Made by a program: the position numbers and the translations under genes. A stretch of DNA of 17,108 nt from an uncultured Georgenia sp. Its GTDB lineage: Bacteria; Actinomycetota; Actinomycetes; Actinomycetales; Actinomycetaceae. Position 1 is the first letter of the stretch. Each line of letters starts with the position of its first letter. Under the pieces are notes generated by a model, which saw only the letters and a program-made list of their open reading frames with translations, made no database searches and was not told the origin of the DNA. Where the stretch lies: contig NZ_CALGNQ010000219.1 of NCBI RefSeq assembly GCF_937958535.1, forward strand, positions 1-17,108, in the 5' to 3' direction. Positions 6,852-13,340 of the stretch are shown piece by piece.

Positions 6852-7925
6852 GTGCCCGAGCAGGCGGACAAGCTGCTGCGTTCGACCCTGCAGGCCGTCG
6901 CGCCGGGGACCGAGCTCCGCGACGGCCTGGAACGGATCCTGCGGGGACGCACCGGGGCGCTCATCGTCCTGGGCTACGACGACCTCGTCGAGAGCATCTG
7001 CTCCGGCGGGTTCGACCTCGACGTCGAGTTCTCCGCCACCCGGCTCCGCGAGCTGGCCAAGATGGACGGCGCCGTCGTCGTCGACTACGCGCGCCAGCGC
7101 ATCCGCCGGGCGAACGTCCAGCTCATGCCGGACACCAGCGTGGAGACCTCGGAGTCGGGGATGCGGCACCGCACCGCCGAGCGTGTGGCGAAGCAGACCG
7201 GCTACCCGGTGATCACCGTCAGCCAGTCGATGCGCATCGTCGCCCTCTACGTCGGCGGGATCCGGCACGTCGTCGAGGACTCCAGCGCCATCCTGTCCCG
7301 CGCCCACCAGGCGCTGGCCACCCTCGAGCGGTACAAGGCCCGCCTCGACGAGGTCTCCGGGACCCTCGCCGCCCTCGAGATCGAGGACCTCGTCACGGTC
7401 CGTGACGTCACCACGGTCGTCCAGCGGCTGGAGATGGTCTCGCGCATCTCGGCCGAGATCGAGGGGTACGTCGTCGAGCTCGGCGCCGACGGCCGGCTGC
7501 TGTCCCTGCAGCTCGACGAGCTCATCGGCGGGCTGGCGCCGGACCGCGAGTACATCATCCGCGACTACGGCGCCCGGCCCACCGAGGGCGTCGCGGGTAT
7601 CCGGGCCCGCCTGGCGGCGCTGACCTCCACCGAGCTCATCGAGATGTCAGCGATCGCCCGGGCCCTGGGCATCGGCGGCCCGGACGGCGAGTCGCTCGAC
7701 GACCCGCTGAGCCCGCGTGGGTACCGGATGCTCTCGCGTATCCCGCGGCTGCCGTCCTCGGTGGTCACCGCGCTGGTGGAGCACCTGGGACCGCTGCAGA
7801 AGCTGCTCGCGGCGAGCACCGAGGACCTCCAGCAGGTCGACGGCATCGGCCCCCAGCGCGCCCGCTCCGTGCGCGAGGGGCTCTCCCGCCTCGCCGAGTC
7901 CTCCATCCTCGAGCGCTACGTCTGA
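6852..7925 (+). CDS. disA: Diadenylate cyclase DisA (c-di-AMP synthase, DNA-integrity scanner)
   Basis: Makes the second messenger c-di-AMP from two ATP and binds branched DNA, which stops synthesis. 357 residues, the usual length. The N-terminal DAC domain (about 10-140) holds the catalytic DGA (72-74) and the ATP-contacting RHRT (105-108), preceded by ETSESGM. A helical linker (about 150-290) follows. The C-terminal helix-hairpin-helix DNA-binding part ends in LQQVDGIGPQRARSVREGL (about 327-345) and SSILERYV. GTG start at 6852 with a strong GGAGGAG site. It is probably co-transcribed with radA. The next gene is convergent after a 24-bp gap; the short CCCC-TCGGC-GGGG hairpin near 7938-7950 could act as a weak terminator. 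Very confident. Confidence 0.97.
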   Translation: MPEQADKLLRSTLQAVAPGTELRDGLERILRGRTGALIVLGYDDLVESICSGGFDLDVEFSATRLRELAKMDGAVVVDYARQRIRRANVQLMPDTSVETSESGMRHRTAERVAKQTGYPVITVSQSMRIVALYVGGIRHVVEDSSAILSRAHQALATLERYKARLDEVSGTLAALEIEDLVTVRDVTTVVQRLEMVSRISAEIEGYVVELGADGRLLSLQLDELIGGLAPDREYIIRDYGARPTEGVAGIRARLAALTSTELIEMSAIARALGIGGPDGESLDDPLSPRGYRMLSRIPRLPSSVVTALVEHLGPLQKLLAASTEDLQQVDGIGPQRARSVREGLSRLAESSILERYV

Positions 7926-7949
7926 CGCACGCCGCGCCCCTCGGCGGGG

Positions 7950-8576
7950 TCAGCCGACGGTGAAGACGCGGCCACGCTCCGGGCCGAGCGGCTCTCCGGC
8001 GAGCGACAGGGACACCCGGTAGGTGCCGGCGGCGGCCGCGCGCTGGTCCCCGGGGCAGCCTTCGGCCGACCGGCGTCCGTTCCACGTCACGGTCACCGCG
8101 GACTCCGCGCCGGTGTCGAGGAGCAGCTCGTAGGTGGCGTCGTCGGCGCAGTGCGCCGAGCTCCACACCGGGTCCGAGCCGGAGGTCACGGACGCGACGA
8201 GGCTCGCCGGCCCGGCGTCGAGGAGGCACGGCTGCTCGCCGGTGTTGCGCAGGGTCACCCGGAAGCGCACCGCGGAGCCGGGGGCCGGGGCGGGCGGGTC
8301 GAGCACGAGGACGGTGTCGACGTCCTGGGCGAGGCACGGGACGACCTCCCCGGAGGCCGGCTCCTGCGCGGTCGGTGTGGCCTCGGCCGTGGGCTGGTCG
8401 GCACCGTCCGCGGCGGGGGCGGCGTCGGCGGCGTCACCGCGACCGAGCAGCAGTGTCACCCCCCAGGTGACGCCGGCGAGGAGGAGCAGCAGGACGAGCA
8501 GCGCGACGAGGCGGCGCCGGCGGTAGACGGCGGGTGTGGGCCGGGTGGGGCGGCGGTGGGGCGACGTACTGCTCAC
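7950..8576 (-). CDS. Membrane-anchored protein with four-cysteine extracellular domain
   Basis: 208 residues, family not recognised. A basic N-terminus (HRRPTRPTPAVYRRRR) leads into one membrane helix (about 23-44). This is followed by an Ala/Asp/Pro/Thr-rich linker (45-78) and a beta-rich outer domain with four cysteines (C81, C117, C143, C174), likely two disulfides. The segment SAVRFRVTLRNTGEQPCLLD resembles the domains of lipoproteins and DUF4232-like proteins that carry an immunoglobulin-type fold. The GTG start at 8576 is chosen because a TACCGT -10 lies exactly 6 nt upstream and the membrane helix then sits correctly. It is convergent with disA and divergent from mutY (62-bp gap). A role in the cell envelope is inferred from topology only. 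Confidence 0.75.
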   Translation of the reverse strand: MSSTSPHRRPTRPTPAVYRRRRLVALLVLLLLLAGVTWGVTLLLGRGDAADAAPAADGADQPTAEATPTAQEPASGEVVPCLAQDVDTVLVLDPPAPAPGSAVRFRVTLRNTGEQPCLLDAGPASLVASVTSGSDPVWSSAHCADDATYELLLDTGAESAVTVTWNGRRSAEGCPGDQRAAAAGTYRVSLSLAGEPLGPERGRVFTVG

Positions 8577-8588
8577 ACCACGACGGTA
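8577..8588 (-). promoter_or_regulatory. -10 box for the leaderless gene at 8576
   Basis: On the minus strand TACCGT (8588-8583) is followed by 6 nt and the GTG. No Shine-Dalgarno sequence is seen, so the RNA probably begins at the start codon. No -35 is recognised. Confidence 0.45.
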
Positions 8589-8638
8589 GGCAGCCGAACG
8601 GCAGCGGCGGGGGTGCCTCGCCGGGGAGCGGGCACACT

Positions 8639-9538
8639 GTGAGCGTGTTCGCCGACCTCCACACGACGGTGATCTCCTGGTACGCCGTGCAGGCGCGGGA
8701 CCTGCCGTGGCGCCGACCCGGCACCACGCCGTGGGGGGTCCTCGTCAGCGAGGTCATGTCCCAACAGACCCCGGTCTCCCGGGTCGCCCCGGTGTGGGAG
8801 CAGTGGATGGCGCGCTGGCCCCGCCCGCACGACCTCGCGGCCGCCGCCCCCGCCGACGTGCTGCGCGCCTGGCAGCGCCTGGGCTACCCGCGGCGTGCGC
8901 TGCGCCTGCGGGAGTGCGCCGCCGCCGTCGTCGAGCGGTTCGCCGGGGCGGTGCCCATGACGGAGGAGGAGCTGCGCACCCTGCCCGGGGTGGGCGAGTA
9001 CACCGCGGCGGCGGTCGCGAGCTTCGCCCACGGCCGCCGTGCCCTGGTGCTCGACACCAACGTCCGGCGGGTGCTCGGCCGGGTGGTCGAGGGCCGCGCC
9101 CTGCCCCCGCCGTGCCTCACCGTCGCCGAGCGGCGACGCGCCGCCGCCCTGCTCCCGCAAGACGCGGCACTGTCGGTGCGGTGGAACGAGGGCGTCATGG
9201 AGCTCGGCGCCCAGGTCTGCACCGCCCGCGCCCCGCGCTGCGACGCCTGTCCGGTGGCCGACCGCTGCCGGTGGCGGCTCGCCGGCGCCCCGGCCGACCC
9301 GGACGCGCACCGCCGCCGCGGGCAGCCCTGGCACGGCACCGACCGGCAGGCCCGCGGCCGGATCATGGCCCGGCTCCGGGCACTGCCCGACGGCGCCTCC
9401 CTGGCCGAGGACGAGCTGCTCGCCCCGCTGCGCACCGCCTCCACGGACCCGGGACAACCGGAGCGGGCGCTGGCCTCCCTCCTCGTCGACGGGCTGGTCG
9501 CCGAGCCGGTGGCCGGCCGCTACGCGCTGCCGACCTGA
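8639..9538 (+). CDS. mutY: A/G-specific adenine DNA glycosylase
   Basis: Removes adenine mispaired with 8-oxoguanine. 299 residues. Catalytic E38 (SEVMSQQT), the helix-hairpin-helix LPGVGEYTA (115-123), catalytic-type D139 (LDTNVRRV) and the [4Fe-4S] ligands C194, C201, C204 and C210 (spacing 6-2-5) are all present. The C-terminal ~80 residues look like a small helical or winged-helix domain instead of the larger NUDIX-like domain of E. coli MutY; short MutYs are common in actinobacteria. The GTG at 8639 has a GGGGAG site 10 nt upstream. The GTG at 8645 is an alternative, leaderless, start (CACACT -10 box 6 nt upstream). Either way the domain is complete. Confidence 0.95.
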   Translation: MSVFADLHTTVISWYAVQARDLPWRRPGTTPWGVLVSEVMSQQTPVSRVAPVWEQWMARWPRPHDLAAAAPADVLRAWQRLGYPRRALRLRECAAAVVERFAGAVPMTEEELRTLPGVGEYTAAAVASFAHGRRALVLDTNVRRVLGRVVEGRALPPPCLTVAERRRAAALLPQDAALSVRWNEGVMELGAQVCTARAPRCDACPVADRCRWRLAGAPADPDAHRRRGQPWHGTDRQARGRIMARLRALPDGASLAEDELLAPLRTASTDPGQPERALASLLVDGLVAEPVAGRYALPT

Positions 9539-9616
9539 GCCGGCGGGCGTCGGCGTCCTGCCCCGTCGGGCGGTTCGACGGACGGCGGCACGACCCGATG
9601 CCGGCCCCGCCCCGCG

Positions 9617-9628
9617 TAGGGTGCTGGG
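9617..9628 (+). promoter_or_regulatory. -10 box for the leaderless gene at 9629
   Basis: TAGGGT (9617-9622), 6 nt, then GTG at 9629. No ribosome binding site. Same layout as at several other genes in the window. Confidence 0.4.
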
Positions 9629-10087
9629 GTGGACAGCCCCTCCCTCGTGCCGCCCGACGTGCGGCTGGCCCGCGCGATCCGGGCCCTGCGCGACGCCGTC
9701 CTCGGCTGCGGCGCCGCCTGCCTCGGCCTGGCCGTCGTGGCCGGCGCCATCCTCGCCCTCAGCGGGTCGGACCCCGTCCTCACGCCGCCGGTCGTCACCG
9801 TCCTCGGCGGGGGCCAGCTGCTCGCCCTGGCCGGTGCCGTGGTCGCCGGGCTCGGGCTGCGCGCCGCTCTCGCCGGCCGCCCGGTGGGGCCTGCGCTCAC
9901 CGCCACCCACGACCGGCTCCGTCTGGTGGGCCGGGCCGTGCTCGTGTGGTGCGTGGGCGCCGCAGCCGGGTGGACCGTCGCCGCGCCGGGTGTGGCGCTC
10001 CTCGTGCTGGCGCTGGCGGCCGTGACCGCCCAGCTCGCCGTCGTCGTCCTGCTCGTGCGCCGTCGGGTCGCCGCCGCGGCGCGCTGA
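9629..10087 (+). CDS. Small four-helix membrane protein of unknown function
   Basis: 152 residues, family not recognised. Four hydrophobic stretches are visible: about 23-44, 55-79, 101-117 and 121-143. There are short loops and basic residues at the N-terminus (RLARAIRALR) and C-terminus (VRRRVAAAAR), which suggests that both ends lie in the cytoplasm. Two cysteines (C27, C31) lie in helix 1 and one (C108) in helix 3; no cofactor or catalytic motif is seen. The GTG start is supported by the -10 box 6 nt upstream. It is 90 bp after mutY on the same strand and convergent with argA (23-bp gap, no clear terminator). Confidence 0.7.
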   Translation: MDSPSLVPPDVRLARAIRALRDAVLGCGAACLGLAVVAGAILALSGSDPVLTPPVVTVLGGGQLLALAGAVVAGLGLRAALAGRPVGPALTATHDRLRLVGRAVLVWCVGAAAGWTVAAPGVALLVLALAAVTAQLAVVVLLVRRRVAAAAR

Positions 10088-10110
10088 GCCTGCCGGGGAC
10101 GCGGTCGCCG

Positions 10111-10665
10111 TCAGAGCTCGAGGAGCATCCGGGAGTTGCCCAGCGTGTTCGGCTTGACCCGGGCCAGGTCGAGGAACTCGGCGATGCCGTCGTCGTGCGA
10201 CCGCAGCATCTCCTGGTACACGTCGGTCCCCACCGGCGTGCCCTCGATGACCTCGAACCCCATCCGCTGGAAGAACTCCACCTCGAAGGTGAGGCAGAAG
10301 ACGCGCTGCAGGCCCAGCGCTCGGGCGCGCTCGATGAGGGCGCTGAGCACGTGCCGGCCCACTCCCCGGCGCAGGTAGGCACGGTCGACGGCGAGGGTGC
10401 GCACCTCGGCGATGTCGTCCCACATGACGTGGAGGGCGCCGCACCCCACGACGTGCCAACGCCCGTCCTCGTCCGGCAGCTCGGCGACGAGGAACTCCTG
10501 GATGTCCTCGAAGTAGGCGATGAGGTCCTTGGCGATGAGGACCCGCTCCTGGGCGTAGGGCTCGACGATCTGGAAGATCCGACGCGCATCTGCCGGCAGG
10601 GCCTGACGGACGATGATCGACGGGGTCGAGGACCCCTCGGGGTACGCGCCGCTCGTCGTGGTCAT
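10111..10665 (-). CDS. argA: Amino-acid N-acetyltransferase, short ArgA type
   Basis: GNAT enzyme that acetylates glutamate, the first step of arginine synthesis; equivalent to the short ArgA of Mycobacterium (Rv2747). 184 residues from the ATG at 10665; the frame is open 17 codons further up, but that part (MCRNSAHGHPGPC) is unlike coding sequence. The acetyl-CoA loop is YLRRGVGRHVLSAL. Other family features are the VRQALPADARRIFQIVEPYA start, VRTLAVD before the loop and VFCLTFEVEFFQRMGFE in the last third, ending in VKPNTLGNSRMLLEL. It diverges from the Fur-type gene, with 94 bp between the starts. CATCAT 6 nt before the ATG and no ribosome binding site suggest a leaderless RNA. Confidence 0.9.
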   Translation of the reverse strand: MTTTSGAYPEGSSTPSIIVRQALPADARRIFQIVEPYAQERVLIAKDLIAYFEDIQEFLVAELPDEDGRWHVVGCGALHVMWDDIAEVRTLAVDRAYLRRGVGRHVLSALIERARALGLQRVFCLTFEVEFFQRMGFEVIEGTPVGTDVYQEMLRSHDDGIAEFLDLARVKPNTLGNSRMLLEL

Positions 10666-10677
10666 CGCCCGATGATG
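10666..10677 (-). promoter_or_regulatory. -10-like box for argA
   Basis: On the minus strand CATCAT (10677-10672) is 6 nt before the ATG. It keeps the A2 and T6 of the consensus but not T1, so it is weaker than the others. It fits the leaderless layout. Confidence 0.35.
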
Positions 10678-10724
10678 GCACGGTCCGGGGTGTCCGTGCG
10701 CACTGTTCCGACACATCCCAAGAC

Positions 10725-10759
10725 TTGAACACTTCCAGATAAACGACTACTGTCGACAC
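10725..10759 (+). promoter_or_regulatory. Promoter of the Fur-type regulator and katA, leaderless
   Basis: TTGAAC (-35, 10725-10730), exactly 17 nt, TACTGT (-10, 10748-10753), 6 nt, ATG. It is the best promoter of the window. An imperfect inverted repeat TTGAA-CAC-TTCCA covers the -35 and could be the autoregulatory Fur-type operator. furA of mycobacteria is likewise leaderless, which supports the reading. Confidence 0.65.
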
Positions 10760-11185
10760 ATGCCCACCACCGACCACGCCGAGCTGCTGCGCGCGGCCGA
10801 CCTCCGGGTCACCGCACCGCGCCTGGCAGTGCTCGCCGAGGTCGCAGCGCGTCCGCACGCCACCGCGGAGGAGATCCGTGCCGCGGTCCACGACCGGATC
10901 GGCACCGTCTCCACGCAGACCGTGTACGACGTCCTCCACGCGCTGACCGACGCCCGGATCCTGCGTCGCATCGAGCCCGACGGCTCCCCCGGCCGGTTCG
11001 AGCTCTTTCGCGGCGACAACCACCACCACGTCGTGTGTCGCAGCTGCGGCGCGATCGGTGACGTGCCGTGCGTCGTCGGGCATGCCCCCTGTCTCACCGC
11101 CGGTGAGGACCACGGCTTCGCCATCGACACCGCCGAGGTCCTCTTCTGGGGCACCTGCCCCACCTGTCGCACCACCGCCGAGTGA
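10760..11185 (+). CDS. furA: Fur-family peroxide/iron-responsive repressor
   Basis: 141 residues. A winged-helix DNA-binding domain (about 5-80) has the recognition helix STQTVYDVLHAL (51-62), followed by a dimerisation/metal domain. Structural zinc is likely bound by two CxxC pairs, C93/C96 (VVCRSCG) and C133/C136 (CPTC). Regulatory metal ligands of the family are probably supplied by H33, E81, H88-H90, H108 and H118. Directly upstream of catalase (72-bp gap, same strand), the arrangement of FurA/CatR repressors in actinobacteria that shut off the catalase until peroxide oxidises them. It probably represses its own promoter. FurA and CatR/PerR types cannot be told apart here. Confidence 0.92.
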   Translation: MPTTDHAELLRAADLRVTAPRLAVLAEVAARPHATAEEIRAAVHDRIGTVSTQTVYDVLHALTDARILRRIEPDGSPGRFELFRGDNHHHVVCRSCGAIGDVPCVVGHAPCLTAGEDHGFAIDTAEVLFWGTCPTCRTTAE

Positions 11186-11257
11186 CGTCGGGGCGCGGAC
11201 GCCGCCCTGACGGGAGCACGCCCGAAACCCGGATTTCCCCACACAAGGAGCTGAGGA

Positions 11258-12781
11258 ATGACCGCCGAGAACAACGGCCACAAGAACCTGCCCCTCACGA
11301 CCGCCGCCGGCGCGCCCGTCTGGGACAACGACAACGCCGTCACCGCCGGCCCGCGCGGGCCGATGCTGCTCCAGGACGTCTGGTTCCTGGAGAAGCTCGC
11401 CCACTTCGACCGCGAGGTCATCCCCGAGCGGCGGATGCACGCGAAGGGCTCCGGCGCGTGGGGCACCTTCACCGTCACCCAGGACATCACCAAGTACACC
11501 AAGGCCGCGATCTTCTCCGAGGTCGGCAAGCAGACCGAGATGTTCGCCCGCTTCTCCACCGTGGCCGGTGAGCGCGGCGCGGCCGACGCCGAGCGGGACA
11601 TCCGCGGCTTCGCCCTGCGCTTCTTCACCGAGGAGGGCAACTGGGACATGGTGGGGAACAACACCCCGGTGTTCTTCCACCGCGACCCGCACAAGTTCCC
11701 CGACCTCAACCGCGCCGTGAAGCGTGACCCGCGCACCAACCTGCGCTCGGCGGAGAACAACTGGGACTACTGGACCAACCTGCCCGAGGCGCTGCACCAG
11801 GTCACCATCGTCATGTCCGACCGCGGCATCCCGGCCACCTACCGGCACATGCACGGCTTCGGGTCGCACACCTACTCCTTCATCAACGCGCAGAACGAGC
11901 GCTTCTGGGTGAAGTTCCATTTCCGCACGCAGCAGGGCATCAAGAACCTCACCGACGCCGAGGCCGCCAAGCTCATCGGCGAGGACCGCGAGTCCCACCA
12001 GCGCGACCTCTTCGAGGCGATCGAGCGCGGCGACTACCCGAAGTGGACCTTCTACATCCAGGTCATGCCGGAGCACGAGGCGGAGACCTACCGCTTCCAC
12101 CCGTTCGACCTGACCAAGGTGTGGTCGAAGAAGGACTACCCGCTCATCGAGGTCGGTGAGTTCGAGCTCAACCGCAACCCGGAGAACTACTTCCAGGACG
12201 TCGAGCAGGTCGCCTTCACCCCGGCCAACATCGTGCCCGGCATCGGGTTCTCCCCCGACCGCATGCTCCAGGGCCGCCTGTTCTCCTACGGCGACGCCGC
12301 CCGCTACCGCCTCGGCGTGAACCACCACCAGATCCCGGTGAACTACCCGCGCGGCGCGAAGTTCGTCAACACCTTCCACCGTGACGGCCAGGGCCGGGTG
12401 GACGGCAACGGGGGCGGCGCGCCCGCCTACACCCCGAACAGCTACGGCCGCCTCGAGGCGGACCCGTCGTACCGCGAGCCCAGCCAGGCCGTCGGGGACG
12501 TCGCCGACCGGTTCAACTACCGCGAGGAGGACTCCAACTACTACGAGCAGCCCGGCGACCTCTTCCGGCTCATGACCCCGGAGGAGCAGCAGCGCCTGTT
12601 CGCCAACACCGCCCGCGCGATGAACGGCGCCTCGGAGGCCACCATCGAGCGGCACATCCGCAACTGCTCGCTGGCCGACCCGGCCTACGGCGAGGGTGTG
12701 CGCCGCGCGGTCGAGGCGCTCAAGGAGGGCCGCCTCGACGAGCTCGAGCCGAACCCGTCCAACGTGCCGACCAACGCCTGA
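11258..12781 (+). CDS. katA: Monofunctional heme catalase (small-subunit, clade 3 type)
   Basis: Splits hydrogen peroxide into water and oxygen in the cytoplasm. 507 residues, typical of small-subunit clade 3 catalases. Distal catalytic H61 (RMHAKGSGAWG), the catalytic asparagine in VGNNTPVFF (134/135) and the proximal heme ligand Y344 (RLFSYGDAARYRLG) are all present, as are FSTVAGERGAADAERDIRGF (99-118) and the NADPH-region histidines HRHMHGFGSHTY-like segment around 196-206. ATG at 11258 with AAGGAG 7 nt upstream. Transcription probably continues from the Fur-type gene; no separate promoter is clear in the 72-bp gap. A strong hairpin terminator follows within 17-53 nt. Very confident. Confidence 0.98.
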   Translation: MTAENNGHKNLPLTTAAGAPVWDNDNAVTAGPRGPMLLQDVWFLEKLAHFDREVIPERRMHAKGSGAWGTFTVTQDITKYTKAAIFSEVGKQTEMFARFSTVAGERGAADAERDIRGFALRFFTEEGNWDMVGNNTPVFFHRDPHKFPDLNRAVKRDPRTNLRSAENNWDYWTNLPEALHQVTIVMSDRGIPATYRHMHGFGSHTYSFINAQNERFWVKFHFRTQQGIKNLTDAEAAKLIGEDRESHQRDLFEAIERGDYPKWTFYIQVMPEHEAETYRFHPFDLTKVWSKKDYPLIEVGEFELNRNPENYFQDVEQVAFTPANIVPGIGFSPDRMLQGRLFSYGDAARYRLGVNHHQIPVNYPRGAKFVNTFHRDGQGRVDGNGGGAPAYTPNSYGRLEADPSYREPSQAVGDVADRFNYREEDSNYYEQPGDLFRLMTPEEQQRLFANTARAMNGASEATIERHIRNCSLADPAYGEGVRRAVEALKEGRLDELEPNPSNVPTNA

Positions 12782-12797
12782 CCCGGCACGCACACGT

Positions 12798-12834
12798 CGA
12801 GGCCCGGACGACCGCCACGGTCGTCCGGGCCTCG
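12798..12834. terminator. Strong terminator after katA (likely bidirectional)
   Basis: A perfect 17-bp stem (CGAGGCCCGGACGACCG with its complement) and a 3-nt loop, 16 nt past the katA stop; CCCGTT follows. It lies between katA and the convergent ankyrin gene, so it may end both transcripts. Confidence 0.85.
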
Positions 12835-12855
12835 CCCGTTCCCGGGAGAACTCAC

Positions 12856-12867
12856 CTGTCGCGACAG
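12856..12867. repeat. Perfect 12-bp palindrome
   Basis: CTGTCGCGACAG lies between the katA terminator and the end of the ankyrin gene. Its position at converging gene ends makes an operator role unlikely. Purpose unknown. Confidence 0.35.
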
Positions 12868-12902
12868 CTCACTGCGGCGCAGGAGCTCAGCGCGGTGCGC
12901 AC

Positions 12903-13280
12903 CTACTCCAGCAGGTGGGTGCGGCCGAACATCTCGGCCGTGGCCCGCGCGCTCGGGGTACCACCGTCGAGGTCGGCACCGGCCGCGACGAGGGCGGCGA
13001 CGATCTCGTCCTCGCCCTTGAACAGCGCGCCGGCGATCGGTGACTGGTCCCGGTTGTTGCGCAGGTCGACGTCCGCGCCGCGGGCGATGAGGGCCTGCAC
13101 GGTCTCCAGGTTGCCGCGGTAGGCGGCGAGCATGAGCAGCGTGTTCCCCTCGGCGTCTTGGACGTCGACCGGCAGGCCGTGGTCGAGGAACTCCATGAGC
13201 TCGGTGGTCTCGCCCTGCCGGGCGAGGTCCATGGCCAGCGCGATGACCTTCGCCGTCTGCTCCTCGGAGAGAGATCCCAT
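12903..13280 (-). CDS. Small ankyrin-repeat protein beside catalase
   Basis: 125 residues from the ATG at 13280. This start is chosen over the ATG at 13325 because a TACGAT -10 lies 6 nt upstream and the extra 15 codons look non-coding. Two full ankyrin repeats are visible, about 44-74 (EGNTLLMLAAYRGNLETVQA, then LIARGADVDL) and 77-106 (DQSPIAGALFKGEDEIVAAL, then VAAGADLDGG), with a partial one before them (ELMEFLDHGLPVDVQDA). No signal peptide, so probably cytoplasmic. Ankyrin proteins mediate protein contacts. In Pseudomonas aeruginosa the ankyrin-like AnkB is needed for full catalase KatB activity, so a catalase-helper role is a reasonable inference here. The gene is convergent with katA and 60 bp downstream of the flavoprotein gene. 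Confidence 0.88.
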   Translation of the reverse strand: MGSLSEEQTAKVIALAMDLARQGETTELMEFLDHGLPVDVQDAEGNTLLMLAAYRGNLETVQALIARGADVDLRNNRDQSPIAGALFKGEDEIVAALVAAGADLDGGTPSARATAEMFGRTHLLE

Positions 13281-13292
13281 CGGCCCATCGTA
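13281..13292 (-). promoter_or_regulatory. -10 box for the leaderless ankyrin gene
   Basis: TACGAT (13292-13287 on the minus strand), 6 nt, ATG at 13280. No ribosome binding site. It shows that the ankyrin gene can be transcribed apart from the flavoprotein gene. Confidence 0.45.
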
Positions 13293-13340
13293 GGAGGCGG
13301 GCGGTGGCTGGTCACCTGCCATCACACGCCGCCCCGAGCC

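Noticed and set aside
5160..7307. 715-codon minus-strand frame opposite radA and disA
   Set aside because: Mirror of two well-identified genes, and no ribosome binding site or motif.
8573..12793. Open frame of 1406 codons on the minus strand across mutY, argA, fur and katA
   Set aside because: It is antisense to several genes with clear family motifs. Its sequence is Val/Gly/Arg/Leu-rich with no domain, as expected for a frame opposite high-GC3 coding DNA.
12856..12867. CTGTCGCGACAG as a LexA/SOS operator
   Set aside because: It does not match the actinobacterial SOS box (TCGAAC-N4-GTTCGA) and lies between gene ends, not before a start.
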